A DNA stretch of 64,000 nt from Heliocidaris erythrogramma (taxonomy: Eukaryota; Echinodermata; Echinoidea; Camarodonta; Echinometridae), in the NCBI GenBank assembly GCA_025617745.1, contig CM046864.1, forward strand, positions 29,140,199-29,204,198, read 5' to 3'. Every line of letters begins with the position of its first letter. The stretch's first letter is position 1. Positions 55,231 to 64,000 of the stretch are shown piece after piece. The position numbers were made by a program, and so were the translations under genes. The notes beneath the pieces are model-generated. The model did no database searches, had not been told where the DNA came from, and was given only the letters and a program-made list of their open reading frames with translations.

Positions 55231-57262
55231 CATAACTTGAAAAAATATTAACTCTATCCCTACAAAAGTTTACATTTTCTAAAAGGAAATTTCCTGAGGA
55301 TTTCAGATGTGCTGTTAATATTTAGGTTGGATGAGGTAGTAACGTTCTATTATTAAGATTATTTTATTTTTTTAGGACCCCCAAATACTATATTTCGCAC
55401 ATTAATATCTTTACTCTCTTTCTGCTGACCCTTAATTTCTCACCATATTTGAACTGCTCATGAAAATTTCCTTTCCGATGGTATGTATCATCTTCAATTC
55501 TTAATGCCACTTCAGATATGCATATACACTACCGTCTAAATGTTTTTGACGCCACGATACCCGCAACTCCCGTAGTTCGTCGCAGCCCCGCTAGACGCTT
55601 CCCGAACACCGCAGTTCGTTTCAGTCTCAAAATCGTCCCCTACGCGCCACAATAGCACCTCGCTGTTTATCTGGCGGTTTGCTCCGCGGTGTGCATGCTG
55701 TACGTTCTGCGCTATTGTTGTGCACGCAAAGCGGTGCGAATCTCAATCACTGAACTAGAATGTTCTAGTTCAGTGATCTCAATGCACAACGAGCGCTATG
55801 CAAGAAGAAAAATGGCTTCGTGAGCTCCCCCCCCCCCCTTTTTTTTGCGGGGGGGGGGGATAAGTATAAGGATTAAGATGCAAAGCCACTGCAAGGACTA
55901 CTAGTATTGCAGAGGCTCTGCAGCTCCAGGAATTTGTACTTTTAAGAGTCCAGAAACACTTACAACAATATCAAATTTGCGCTTTAATGTCAAACACGCG
56001 TTGAATTCTTGCTTGGATGATGACATGAGTTGAGATAATTTAATTTTGCCAGATTTTATGATAAAATGTCATTACAAATTTCACTGAATTCCTCCATCTG
56101 GAGGCGTTCATTCTTGCACATTTTTTGTCAGGAATATCATTTATTGGGTCTCTATCTCTCTCTGTCTCAGCTTGATCAAAACATAGGCAGAGCGAGAGAT
56201 ATTAACCGTTAAGACATACCCCATAGAAAGTTAAAGCACCTCCACCCTGTTTTAGCAGAAACCTTGGCTGAAACGCATAACTGTGACGTAGATAGCTAAG
56301 ACTAAAGAAAAAACGCTCTACAAATTACGCTTTTGAGTTCGTCGCGCAGCAAGGAGTGATAATGCACAAGTTAATACAAAAGATAAAACAAAAGTTAAAA
56401 CAGAGATAAAATGGTGTTCAGAATACCGATTTGTTAAAACCAACTTAAAACAGATAAAACGTGCTCAGAATACCACCCAAGATGGCCGAATCGCCACTTC
56501 GTCTACCTTTTCCCATTTTGTCAAATGAAAATTTGGTTTATTAACAGTTCATCTTAGCTTATAGACTACATGGCGTTAGACCAAATATATAAGACGAAAT
56601 GGGTTTAGCCTAACTGGTAATTAGACAAAATGGTAAATGGACTGAGTCGCAATGCTCGCTACCCCAAATCACAGAACTCCTAAAGACTTAGGAGTTCTGT
56701 GCCCCAAATAGGCAATTTTGCCAACAGATGGCGTCTGTCATGCAAACCACGCATGCGCAGTGCTGACAATATCTAGATCGGGTCGACAAGCGTTTGTCTT
56801 TTTGCATTGAAAATGTACACAGGTATTACAAAACTCCTCGAGTTTGAGTATAAATTAATCGACATGTTTGAAAAGATACCATGATTTATTGAGACAATTG
56901 GTTGCATTTTCAAAATTTGGGTGGTTTATGTCATGCGATCAAAAAATTAAGCATTTTAGCACTCATTTTGTTCATAAGCCGTAGTATTTCAATACGAACC
57001 GGAAGTGAAGTTAACGAAGATGCGGACCATTTCCATGTATAATATTGAATATTTGAGGTAGCGAGAATTAGACCACATATTAGAAGAACTGGTTCTAGAC
57101 CACATGGGATTAGACCATGTGGAATGAGACCAAAGGCACATTAGACAAATTTGGTGTAGACCAATTGGCAATTCACCCTTTCCCTGTCCGTGCTGTTTCA
57201 TATTCGCACAAGTTGATTTAGTCATTGATTGAAGCTATTTCTTTAGTTGTAAGAGATTGTAG
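55231..57262. other. non-coding sequence with two hairpin palindromes
   Basis: Contains a 15-bp-arm palindrome at 55746-55777 (ATCACTGAACTAGAA and its mirror), a C-run/G-run pair near 55828-55859, a 14-bp-arm palindrome at 56670-56701 (CACAGAACTCCTAA and its mirror) and degenerate TTAGACCA-type repeats from 56575 to 57180. No gene recognised. Confidence 0.5.
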
Positions 57263-57301
57263 ATCAGTCACTGTGGTCCACATCTTTTTGATTCTCAAAA
57301 T
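57263..57301 (+). CDS. possible upstream exon of the unrecognised gene
   Basis: 39 nt between an AGATTGTAG acceptor and GTGAGT donor, reading ISHCGPHLFDSQN in phase 0, compatible with the next exon. Short, so weakly supported. Confidence 0.3.
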
Positions 57302-57388
57302 GTGAGTATTGTACATTTATGACAATTTACCATATTATTTCTTTGGAATTGCAGATACATGTAATCCATTGCTATATATTTATTTCAG

Positions 57389-57550
57389 GTTCAAGAAGAC
57401 TTTCACCTTAAAATATCTAATCAAACAAACCAGTTACACGCGAAGTGGCCTGTTATGTCTAAGCAAGTTTTCCAGTATTCAATCGGAGATCCAAAAGACT
57501 GGAAAGGGCACCTTGGAGAGGTGGAGGTGAAAGAATTGTCAGATGGTAAG
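57389..57550 (+). CDS. exon of an unrecognised plus-strand gene
   Basis: After a TATTTATTTCAG acceptor the frame reads VQEDFHLKISNQTNQLHAKW, then PVMSKQVFQYSIGDPKDWKG and HLGEVEVKELSDGK, and leaves in phase 0 at AAG|GTATCT. An alternative donor five bases earlier (GTAAGG) would be out of phase with the last exon. The composition is that of a folded charged protein, unlike the surrounding repeats. Function unknown. Confidence 0.55.
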
Positions 57551-57658
57551 GTATCTAAAACTAATTCAGCATTGAATGAATATTTGAGTCCACAATTCTG
57601 ACAATTAAAAGCACATTTTTCTCATAGAGTGGAAGTTCAGTACTGGTTGAACCCTATA

Positions 57659-58244
57659 CAGGTTGGCCCAAAAAGATCGGGTCACTTGTAATCCTTAATT
57701 TCAGCGAGATAAATAGCATGATATGATAAATGTTCATTTGGTTAGAAAGAAAAATTTATTTTCCAGTAATTTGACATCAAGATCCTCCATTTTGGCCGAC
57801 ACATTTAAGACTTAGGGCTCATTTTGTGAGGTAATATCATTTTTCGAAATTTGCTACTTAATCAGCCGAATTCCTGTTGCCGTAAAAGAAAATCTTTCAC
57901 CCGACAGCATTTAATAGAAACAGCTCCTTGTCTGAATGATTTTCCTTTCACTGAGAACGTGCAGATTCTTTGGGTAGTCAGCAGTTTCTATGGATGCCGT
58001 CGGGTGGAACAGTTTTCCTTTATCAAACATGATATCAGTCGAAGAAGTACCAAATTTTTAAACTAACATTGCCTCATGGAATGAGTCCTAACATCTAAAT
58101 GTGTGGGTCAAAATGGACAATCTTGGTGTCAAATTTCTAGGAATTAAATTTTCTTTCAAACCAAATCATTATTTATCATATCATGCCATTTATCTCTCTG
58201 AAATTAAGGATTACAAGTGACCCGTTCTTTTTCGGCCACCCTCT
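57659..58244. mobile_element. mariner-type nonautonomous element
   Basis: Ends CAGGTTGGCCCAAAAAG (left) and, reversed right, GAGGGTGGCCGAAAAAG, inside TATA on each side. Arms of ~180 bp with diverged mirrored sequence. The core (57937-58060) reads FTENVQILWVVSSFYGCRRV, reminiscent of the N-terminal region of some mariner-like transposases, so it may be a deletion derivative. Confidence 0.72.
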
Positions 58245-58933
58245 ATAGGCCGGGCTATTTTGAAATTGCATAGCCAGAGGGGAGGCTCACGGAGAAGTAT
58301 AATATCGCTGACTACTCTAAATTGAACTGCTGACATTTTCACTAGGCATTTATGATATTTGAAAATAATTTCTTATTTTAGTAGGATAAGTGTCATGAAC
58401 AATATCTTGATTTGTTTCAAGATTACTAGTAAATTGCTGTTAAAATAAAAATCATGAGAATGAATTTACGACACATTTGTTATACATATTTGTAAGCTCT
58501 CAATAACAGAAAAGTCATTCAACAATGCTGATTGTGTTAGCTTACCTTATATTGGGTGGCATAATGGAATTATACTAGAATGTCTTTAAAGGCAAATGTT
58601 CTGCAAAGGAGGCTGTAAAGTCATTCATAGATTTCAAACCTGTACGTTTTGTATTTGTGTGTTTTGAAACCTTTGGAAAGTTGTCTACAAGCATGCTATA
58701 CATGTATATCTGGTAAAGCGTTATGAAGAGAGTGGAGACAAATGGCTCACTTGCATGTAATTTGATAACATACGCTATACTACAAACAAGATATTTGCTG
58801 CTCAGCACGGGTTGGCTCGGTGTTTTGCCAAAAAAGTGCATTAACTAGCAATAATTAAATCTCCAGAATAAAGAAAGGTCTACTTTAGAGGCAACTGCAA
58901 GCCAAATTCAAGTCGATTCCTATTAATGTCTAG

Positions 58934-59500
58934 GATAGCCTTTTGACAAGGCCCTCGTGACTTGGCTATTTTTCTCGCCAAGTAAGCTAGTAGTGGCTGC
59001 ATAACAGGACTAGCCGCCCAGCCCGGTGAATGCGCAATCGAGCGACGTGAGTCCGAGGGCCTTTTGGAACCTGGCCTGCATTTCTTATGCTATCCTTTGT
59101 TCCTAGCGAGGATCTGCTACCTTATAGGTAGGAGCCAATCAGCGAACGTATCTTTGCATGACGTCAGCATAAATTTGGTATGCAAATTCGCCTTCATCTC
59201 GAGCTAGCTCGCTCGGCACCCGGCGCTGCGACCCGTGCAAGCTACCTCAATCATGGAAAGCAAGCCCCGCAGATACCGTTGTGATTGGTCGATAATCCTC
59301 GGTAGGCGTGTTTAAGCATACGAATGTCAACTCGTGAATAATTCATATAGGACGATGGAAACCCAGGTTCCAAAAGGCCTCGCGACTAAAGTCGCTCGAT
59401 CGCGCGTTCACCAGGGCCGTGTTGATTCTTTTCGTCGCCGGCTAGTCTCATCTCAGGCACAGCATGACGAGGAAAAGTCACGAGGCCTTGTCGGGTTGAA
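58934..59500. mobile_element. foldback form of the GC-rich repeat
   Basis: The left arm (58934-59075) is the reverse complement of 26236-26360. The right arm (59365-59495) is a diverged mirror: AGGTTCCAAAAGGCC, GTCGCTCGATCGCGC, GTCACGAGGCCTTGTC. The interior holds unique-looking GC-richer DNA. Confidence 0.65.
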
Positions 59501-59829
59501 TACAACACCATTATTCTTATTCAAACATTTAAATACAATTCGAGGATTTCAAAACAAATTTTTTGCCGCCCTCCACAGTAGGTGGTTGCGGGGCGTCTGT
59601 TCATTTGTCCGTCTGTCGCAATTTTGTTCTTGCTATAACTTACGAACTGTTTGATTAATTAACTTCACACTTGGGCCAGGTATGCATTTGGAAGGGACAA
59701 TGAGCCCATCAGATTTTGGGGTCTCACTAAAAAACTAAATTTCCTCATTCATTTTGTACACATGGCGCTGCTTCCGCCACCACGTACCCCTGGTCTTCTA
59801 AATTTGAAATGTTGAAACTCAAGACATAA

Positions 59830-61312
59830 ACTCAACCAAAAAAGTAATCGCGCAAAGCATTGTTGCATATATCTCAAAAAGTTTTTTACCGATTTTGATC
59901 ATTCGGAGGGTAATGGATAGGACATTTTCTTACGCTTAAAATTAATGGTATGTAATTGCTAATTAGTGGCATTGTTGGTGTGCAGTCATGCACTTTATGA
60001 CAAAAGGTGTGTAGAATAAGTTGCACTTCAATCTTATGTGTCAGATTCTACACAAACAAGTGGAGAATACACCATGTTTCTGAACTTAAAAGCACCATTT
60101 ATGGCAATTCACTATATATATTGTACTTGTAATAAGCATTACAGTGGATGAGGTGTTCAAAATTGATTTCTCCACTGTCTGCTTTGCTCATCTCACAAGA
60201 TCCTTTCAGCATAAATTTGATCAAATCAAAACGCGCAAAATTTACCGGGTTTTGATTGGTTGCCTATTCCGGGAAATTAGGCTTATTGCCAGCCGGAATA
60301 GGCAACCAATCAAAACCTGGTATATTTTGCGCGTTTTGTTCCTTCAGTTTCCGTTTATATTGTTTGAATTAGGCTTTCTGTTCATTCTTGCGTTCTACTC
60401 TGATGATTGCAAGACAAAAAGCTTTTTTTTAGTATGACTTTTCTCAACGCACTTTATCCAGGAAGTTTATATGTGACGTTGAACTTCACTTTGGTCCATG
60501 CCCTTTACAAAATGCGTAGGAACTCTTCCAAACACTGCCAGAGAGGTATCGTTCTTGACCATCTTGTTAGCTTTCTGTTTGCTGTTATCACAAATGTTCT
60601 TGATGGGGTTGCAGTGCCATTCCTTGAGTTCAGTTGATAGGCAACTCAAGCATGGTGTGATCTTTCACTGCCGTGAATGAAATCAATCTTATCTCTGGTT
60701 GCTGCTTGATATGGCACAGATCAGGTGGCCCAACACCCCATTTAACATGTTGTGGGGTGGACAATCAACCTGGAACAGGAAAAAAAGTCTGTCACAGTCT
60801 TCGGTACATGGGTATTGATTCCGCCCCAAATCATCATGCTTCAAACTTCGGAGCAGGGAACCAGAATACTTGTGATGCAGTCACATTTGAGCTCCTCCCT
60901 TATACCCTTCTCCACACTCTCTCTCCCATCGATCTTCTTTAGGTAGCAGATGATAGACCTATCAGTAATTGAACACTTAATCCACTATGATGCTTTTGAA
61001 AACTAGAAACATAGAGTAACATGCAATAAATGGTGCTTGAATGTTAAAAAAAAAGGGTGATTCTCTGCATATTTGTGTACATGCTTGCACAGATCACAAA
61101 AGTGCAACTTTTTTCTCCACACCTTTTGTCATAAAATGCATGATTGCACACCAACAATGCCATCTATTTGCAGACAAGTACCACTCACTTTATGCGTAAG
61201 ATATTCTCTATCAATAACCATTTGAATGATTAAAATCAGAGAAATACTTTTCGATTCGAGATATATCCAAAATTGATTGGGAGGGGGACTTACATTTTTG
61301 GTTGAATGTATA
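59830..61312 (-). mobile_element. decayed Tc1-like transposon with long inverted ends
   Basis: Arms of ~250-300 bp: left ATTCAACCA-type start, TCTTACGCTTAAA, GGCATTGTTGGTGTGCAGTC and TATGACAAAAGGTGTG recur inverted at 61040-61312. The minus-strand interior retains transposase-like pieces: SMMIWGGINTHVPKTVTDF near 60836-60780 (VMIWGGI block) and NPIKNICDN near 60610 (NPIENxW block). Stops and frameshifts make it inactive. Confidence 0.68.
60228..60337. mobile_element. short palindromic MITE nested in the Tc1-like element
   Basis: Left AAAACGCGCAAAATTTACCG and GGTTTTGATTGGTTGCCTAT mirror the right ATAGGCAACCAATCAAAACC and GCGCGTTTT. About 48-bp arms, 110 bp total. Confidence 0.78.
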
Positions 61313-61672
61313 ATTACATATTTAATGAAACTTCGCAGGCTAACAGCATGCCAATACAGTTGCAATATTATACCGAACTTGTCATGGTAGTCTCAATGGT
61401 TCTGATAAAAAAATGAATAAATACTTAAATTTGAAAAGCACAAAATGTAACAATACCATCTTTTAGGGCTGCGAGCTAATATAACACATGTTCTTTTCTG
61501 TGTTTGTAAAATGTGGCAAGTTTATTCTCATTGACTTATGTAACAAGGAGTCATTTCTTTAGAGATTGAACATATTCTTATTGTATAAAAACAAAAACAT
61601 TTTACTCAAGACATTAGAATATACTGTGTGCACTAACTCAAGTTCCCCTTGAATCACATCTCTTCAATACAG

Positions 61673-62002
61673 GAAGGAACATCCATAGAGTACTATCTGG
61701 GAAATTTGGCTGGAAAGGAAAGACCACAGCCTTTCCTCTTAATCCTTGGATGCTCGAGGTGGAAACCCAACCAGGTCTTTGTTATTATTGAGAGGAGCAC
61801 CATCCAATGTTCTTCGATAATCCAGGCTGTAGACGTCTGTTTCAAGTTGACTTATGTACTGGACATAGATTACCAAGCCCAATGTTCTCCGGTATGGCAG
61901 ATGCTCCAGCACCTGATCTATGGATTACCATCAGGTGCTCTGAGTGATGTTGCTCTGCTCAATTTTCGGACATGGCTAGGCAACGTCCAGAAGGAAGTCT
62001 AA
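61673..62002 (+). CDS. terminal exon of an unrecognised plus-strand gene
   Basis: A CTTCAATACAG acceptor opens a 109-codon frame beginning EGTSIEYYLGNLAGKERPQP and continuing FLLILGC, QVFVIIE, AVDVCFKLTYVLDIDY and VWQMLQHLIYGL, ending KEV-stop at 62000-62002. AATAAA at 62085-62090 supports a terminal exon. I recall similar C-terminal regions (QPxLLxLG...AxDxCFKxxYVLxIxY...LQ) in uncharacterised animal proteins but cannot name a family. It joins in phase 0 to the exon ending at 57550 across a ~4.1-kb intron filled with transposons. Confidence 0.65.
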   Translation, partial: EGTSIEYYLGNLAGKERPQPFLLILGCSRWKPNQVFVIIERSTIQCSSIIQAVDVCFKLTYVLDIDYQAQCSPVWQMLQHLIYGLPSGALSDVALLNFRTWLGNVQKEV

Positions 62003-62084
62003 TCTAAGTATGACAGCGTTCAATATTTGAGACTGGTAAATCAAATCAAACTTGAAAATGGGTCAAACTCATCTGGATATCTGG

Positions 62085-62090
62085 AATAAA
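62085..62090 (+). terminator. poly(A) signal AATAAA
   Basis: Canonical hexamer 83 nt after the stop of the terminal exon. Confidence 0.5.
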
Positions 62091-62099
62091 TTGCCACAT

Positions 62100-62890
62100 A
62101 CGTGTTGACACACGTGCAAACAACCTGCCATTTTTTTTTTTTTTTTTTTGCAACAGTTTGCATTGTTTATGGATGAGCGTTAAATACAATGTGAGAGGAC
62201 CAATGTTAGTGTTATATGTTACATAACAACTGGATCATTTTTTTAACTAATGACTTTTAAGAGATACTTGCATGTACATGTAGATGTGCTTTTGAAAATG
62301 AAAATATTTGGCAACTAGGGGATAAAGCCTGCCTTTTTTCATTCCAGCTCTGTTATATTTTTGGCTTATAGGAATTTTTCACATGCAAATTGCATATGAA
62401 TCCTCAAATGGTAATAGTCATGAAATTCTAGATTTATCACTTCTCCCCATTAAAATTGGCAGCTTTCAATGAAAAAAAAACTGACAGTAAAGTTTAAGGG
62501 TTAGGCATATCATTATGTGAAAAGAAAAAAAATCACTCAGACTTTCATACTTGAAAGGTGAAATATGAATGTATGAATGGATTTTACATGGTTGAGATAA
62601 ATCGAAACTGGTTTACATTACTGCAGATGTTTCACTCAAATATTGTTGACAAGTTGCCTTTGTTGTATTATATGTCATCTATGCATTTCGGATGAATCAA
62701 ACATTATTTCATATTTCATATATTTCCCTTCCTAAAAGTTTTTTTAAACTGAAATACATGTACATGTACATTATGTTGTCAACGATGTATTCAACATTCA
62801 CCAATGCAGAAGTTGAACATTGGGTTTCAATATGGCTACCATGCGCCATTTTGGATTTATGCAAATTATAAAAATTGCTTAAGGTTGCCA
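62100..62890. other. AT-rich sequence, nothing recognised
   Basis: Sequence between the unrecognised gene and the LINE. A T-run at 62132 and no supported feature. Confidence 0.45.
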
Positions 62891-63011
62891 TTATTTATTT
62901 ATTTATTTATTTATTCATGTTTTATTTAAAATAGAGAGTAGGTACATTCAGTTAAAAAACTGCTTTACAAGCACGCCCTCTAGGACATTAATATACACAT
63001 TATTATTAACT

Positions 63012-63180
63012 GGGCGTTGTGGCGTGCGCCTGTAATCCAGCTAACAGTGGAAGTTATAAACTGATTCAGCGGACCAAGGTTCGAGACTGAGTCACGTCTT
63101 TCGGATGGTGACGTTAAAGGTCGGTCCCCAGACGTAAATAATCATATCTGATTGATACACGTCTGTAAAAACCCAATTAC
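63012..63180 (+). mobile_element. SINE with 7SL-RNA-like 5' head
   Basis: Starts GGGCGTTGTGGCGTGCGCCT, then GTAATCCAGCTA. Aligned with the 5' end of 7SL RNA (GGGCGCGGTGGCGCGTGCCT, GTAGTCCCAGCTA) this matches about 27 of 33 positions, including GTGGCG, GCCTGTA and AGCTA. A B-box-like GGTTCGAGACT lies at 63078-63088, a body (CACGTCTTTCGGATGGTGAC, GTTAAAGGTCGGTCCC) follows, and a (CA)n run ends it. Confidence 0.7.
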
Positions 63181-63200
63181 ACACACACACACACATACAA
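63181..63200. repeat. (CA)n microsatellite
   Basis: Short CA run at the 3' end of the SINE. Confidence 0.8.
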
Positions 63201-64000
63201 CAAAACAAAACAAAGCAAAAATAAACATTAACATAATTTTGTGACATCATATATAATACAAAATAACAAAGTAAACTTAACAATTAAAATGCGAAGAATA
63301 ATTACGACAGAGGAAATTATATTATAATAAATGTTTGGCCAATTGGCATCCGCGCTTAAAACAATTGATTGATTTTGTGGTTTGAATTGAAAAAGGAAGT
63401 TTGTTGAATAGGGTGCTTGCTTTGTATGAGAATGATCTTTTTTAAACTCAGTTTTAGGGAATGGGATGTCGAGAAGAGAATTTTGTGAATAGCGGGTACA
63501 AAAGTTAAAGGTACGGTGAGTAATAAGTGATTTTAGATAATTTGGGGCCATTATATTAATAATTTTGAAAACCAACAGACAGTAGTGATATTTCATTCTT
63601 TGTTCGACCGATTGCCAATTTAAGGTTGTAAGAAGGGTACATTGTGGTGTGTCATAATCCTTGTTTAAAACTAATCTTGCATATCTATTTTGTAACTTTT
63701 GTAGTTTGGATAAATTTGTCTTTGAGCAGTTTCCCCAGGCAGTGCAACAATAGTCGATATGTGGTACAATTAATGCGAAATATAAACTTACAAGAGTTTT
63801 ATGAGGTATTAAATGTTTAATGCGGCGAATACATCCAATGGTACGAGATATTTTAGTACTTATATGCTTTATATGTTCAGACCATGTCAGTTGTGAGTCA
63901 AGTATAACCCCAAGATATTTAATTGTTTCTATACACTGCAAATTATTACCATGTAATTTGATAGAGAGATGGTTGTTTTCCAGCTTTCTTTTTGATCCAA

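Larger units (their letters stand above)
62893..64000 (-). mobile_element. CR1/L2-like LINE 3' end, runs off window
   Basis: Minus-strand frame open from the window edge through CIETIKYLGVILDSQLTWSE, LYFALIVPHIDYCCTAWG and LSKLQKLQNRYARLVL. Near 63440 the frame shifts: the expected tail SYKASTLFNKLPFSIQTTKS, INCFKRG is found in the next frame with a stop at 63322-63324. The (AATA)n-type tail at 62893-62915 marks the 3' end, with the 7SL-headed SINE lying in the 3' UTR in opposite orientation. Confidence 0.78.

Overview
The window looks like nuclear DNA of a marine deuterostome, most likely an echinoderm and probably a sea urchin. It is AT-rich and carries short exons with GT-AG introns, CR1/L2-like LINE 3' ends, tRNA-headed SINEs, many long-inverted-repeat foldback elements and frequent ACATGTA words. 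There is no bacterial-style gene organisation. The species call is inference from recalled repeat styles, not a database match.

Region by region. 0.2-17.4 kb (minus strand): eight phase-compatible exons encode a divergent member of the CLN3/battenin membrane-protein family. A possible first coding exon lies near 17.35 kb and the 3' end runs off the left edge. Its introns hold SINEs, two PIF/Harbinger-like MITEs with 3-bp CWG target duplications, a LINE end, a mariner-like relic and several foldback elements. 15-23 kb: a CpG-rich segment with an NRF1-type palindrome, a possible two-exon plus-strand transcript (16.2 to 22.7 kb), foldback elements and tRNA-like modules. 23-29.7 kb: poly-G/AG-rich repeats, ATG-rich microsatellite, then a diverged relative of the array unit that follows.

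29.68-46.96 kb: a tandem macrosatellite with a ~2.5-kb unit, seven complete units plus the start of an eighth, ending in a 500-N gap. Units are almost identical. Each holds several CRE palindromes, GC-alternating tracts and a tRNA-like module that is missing from the diverged flanking relative. Unit 6 lost a ~310-bp sub-repeat by internal recombination.

47.5-55.2 kb: foldback elements full of a CATCGATG-centred palindrome, then a young LTR retrotransposon (two 1385-bp LTRs, tRNA-Trp primer site, only 388 bp of non-coding interior, TGCT target duplication). 55-62 kb: the last exons of an unrecognised plus-strand gene whose final intron holds a mariner-type MITE, a foldback repeat and a decayed Tc1-like transposon. 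63-64 kb: a SINE with a 7SL-RNA-like 5' head beside a minus-strand LINE reverse-transcriptase C terminus.

Protein-coding content is low (about two genes plus one candidate). Most of the window is mobile-element and satellite DNA. The best candidates for something undescribed are the 2.5-kb macrosatellite with its captured tRNA-like module, the 7SL-headed SINE and the divergent CLN3-like gene.
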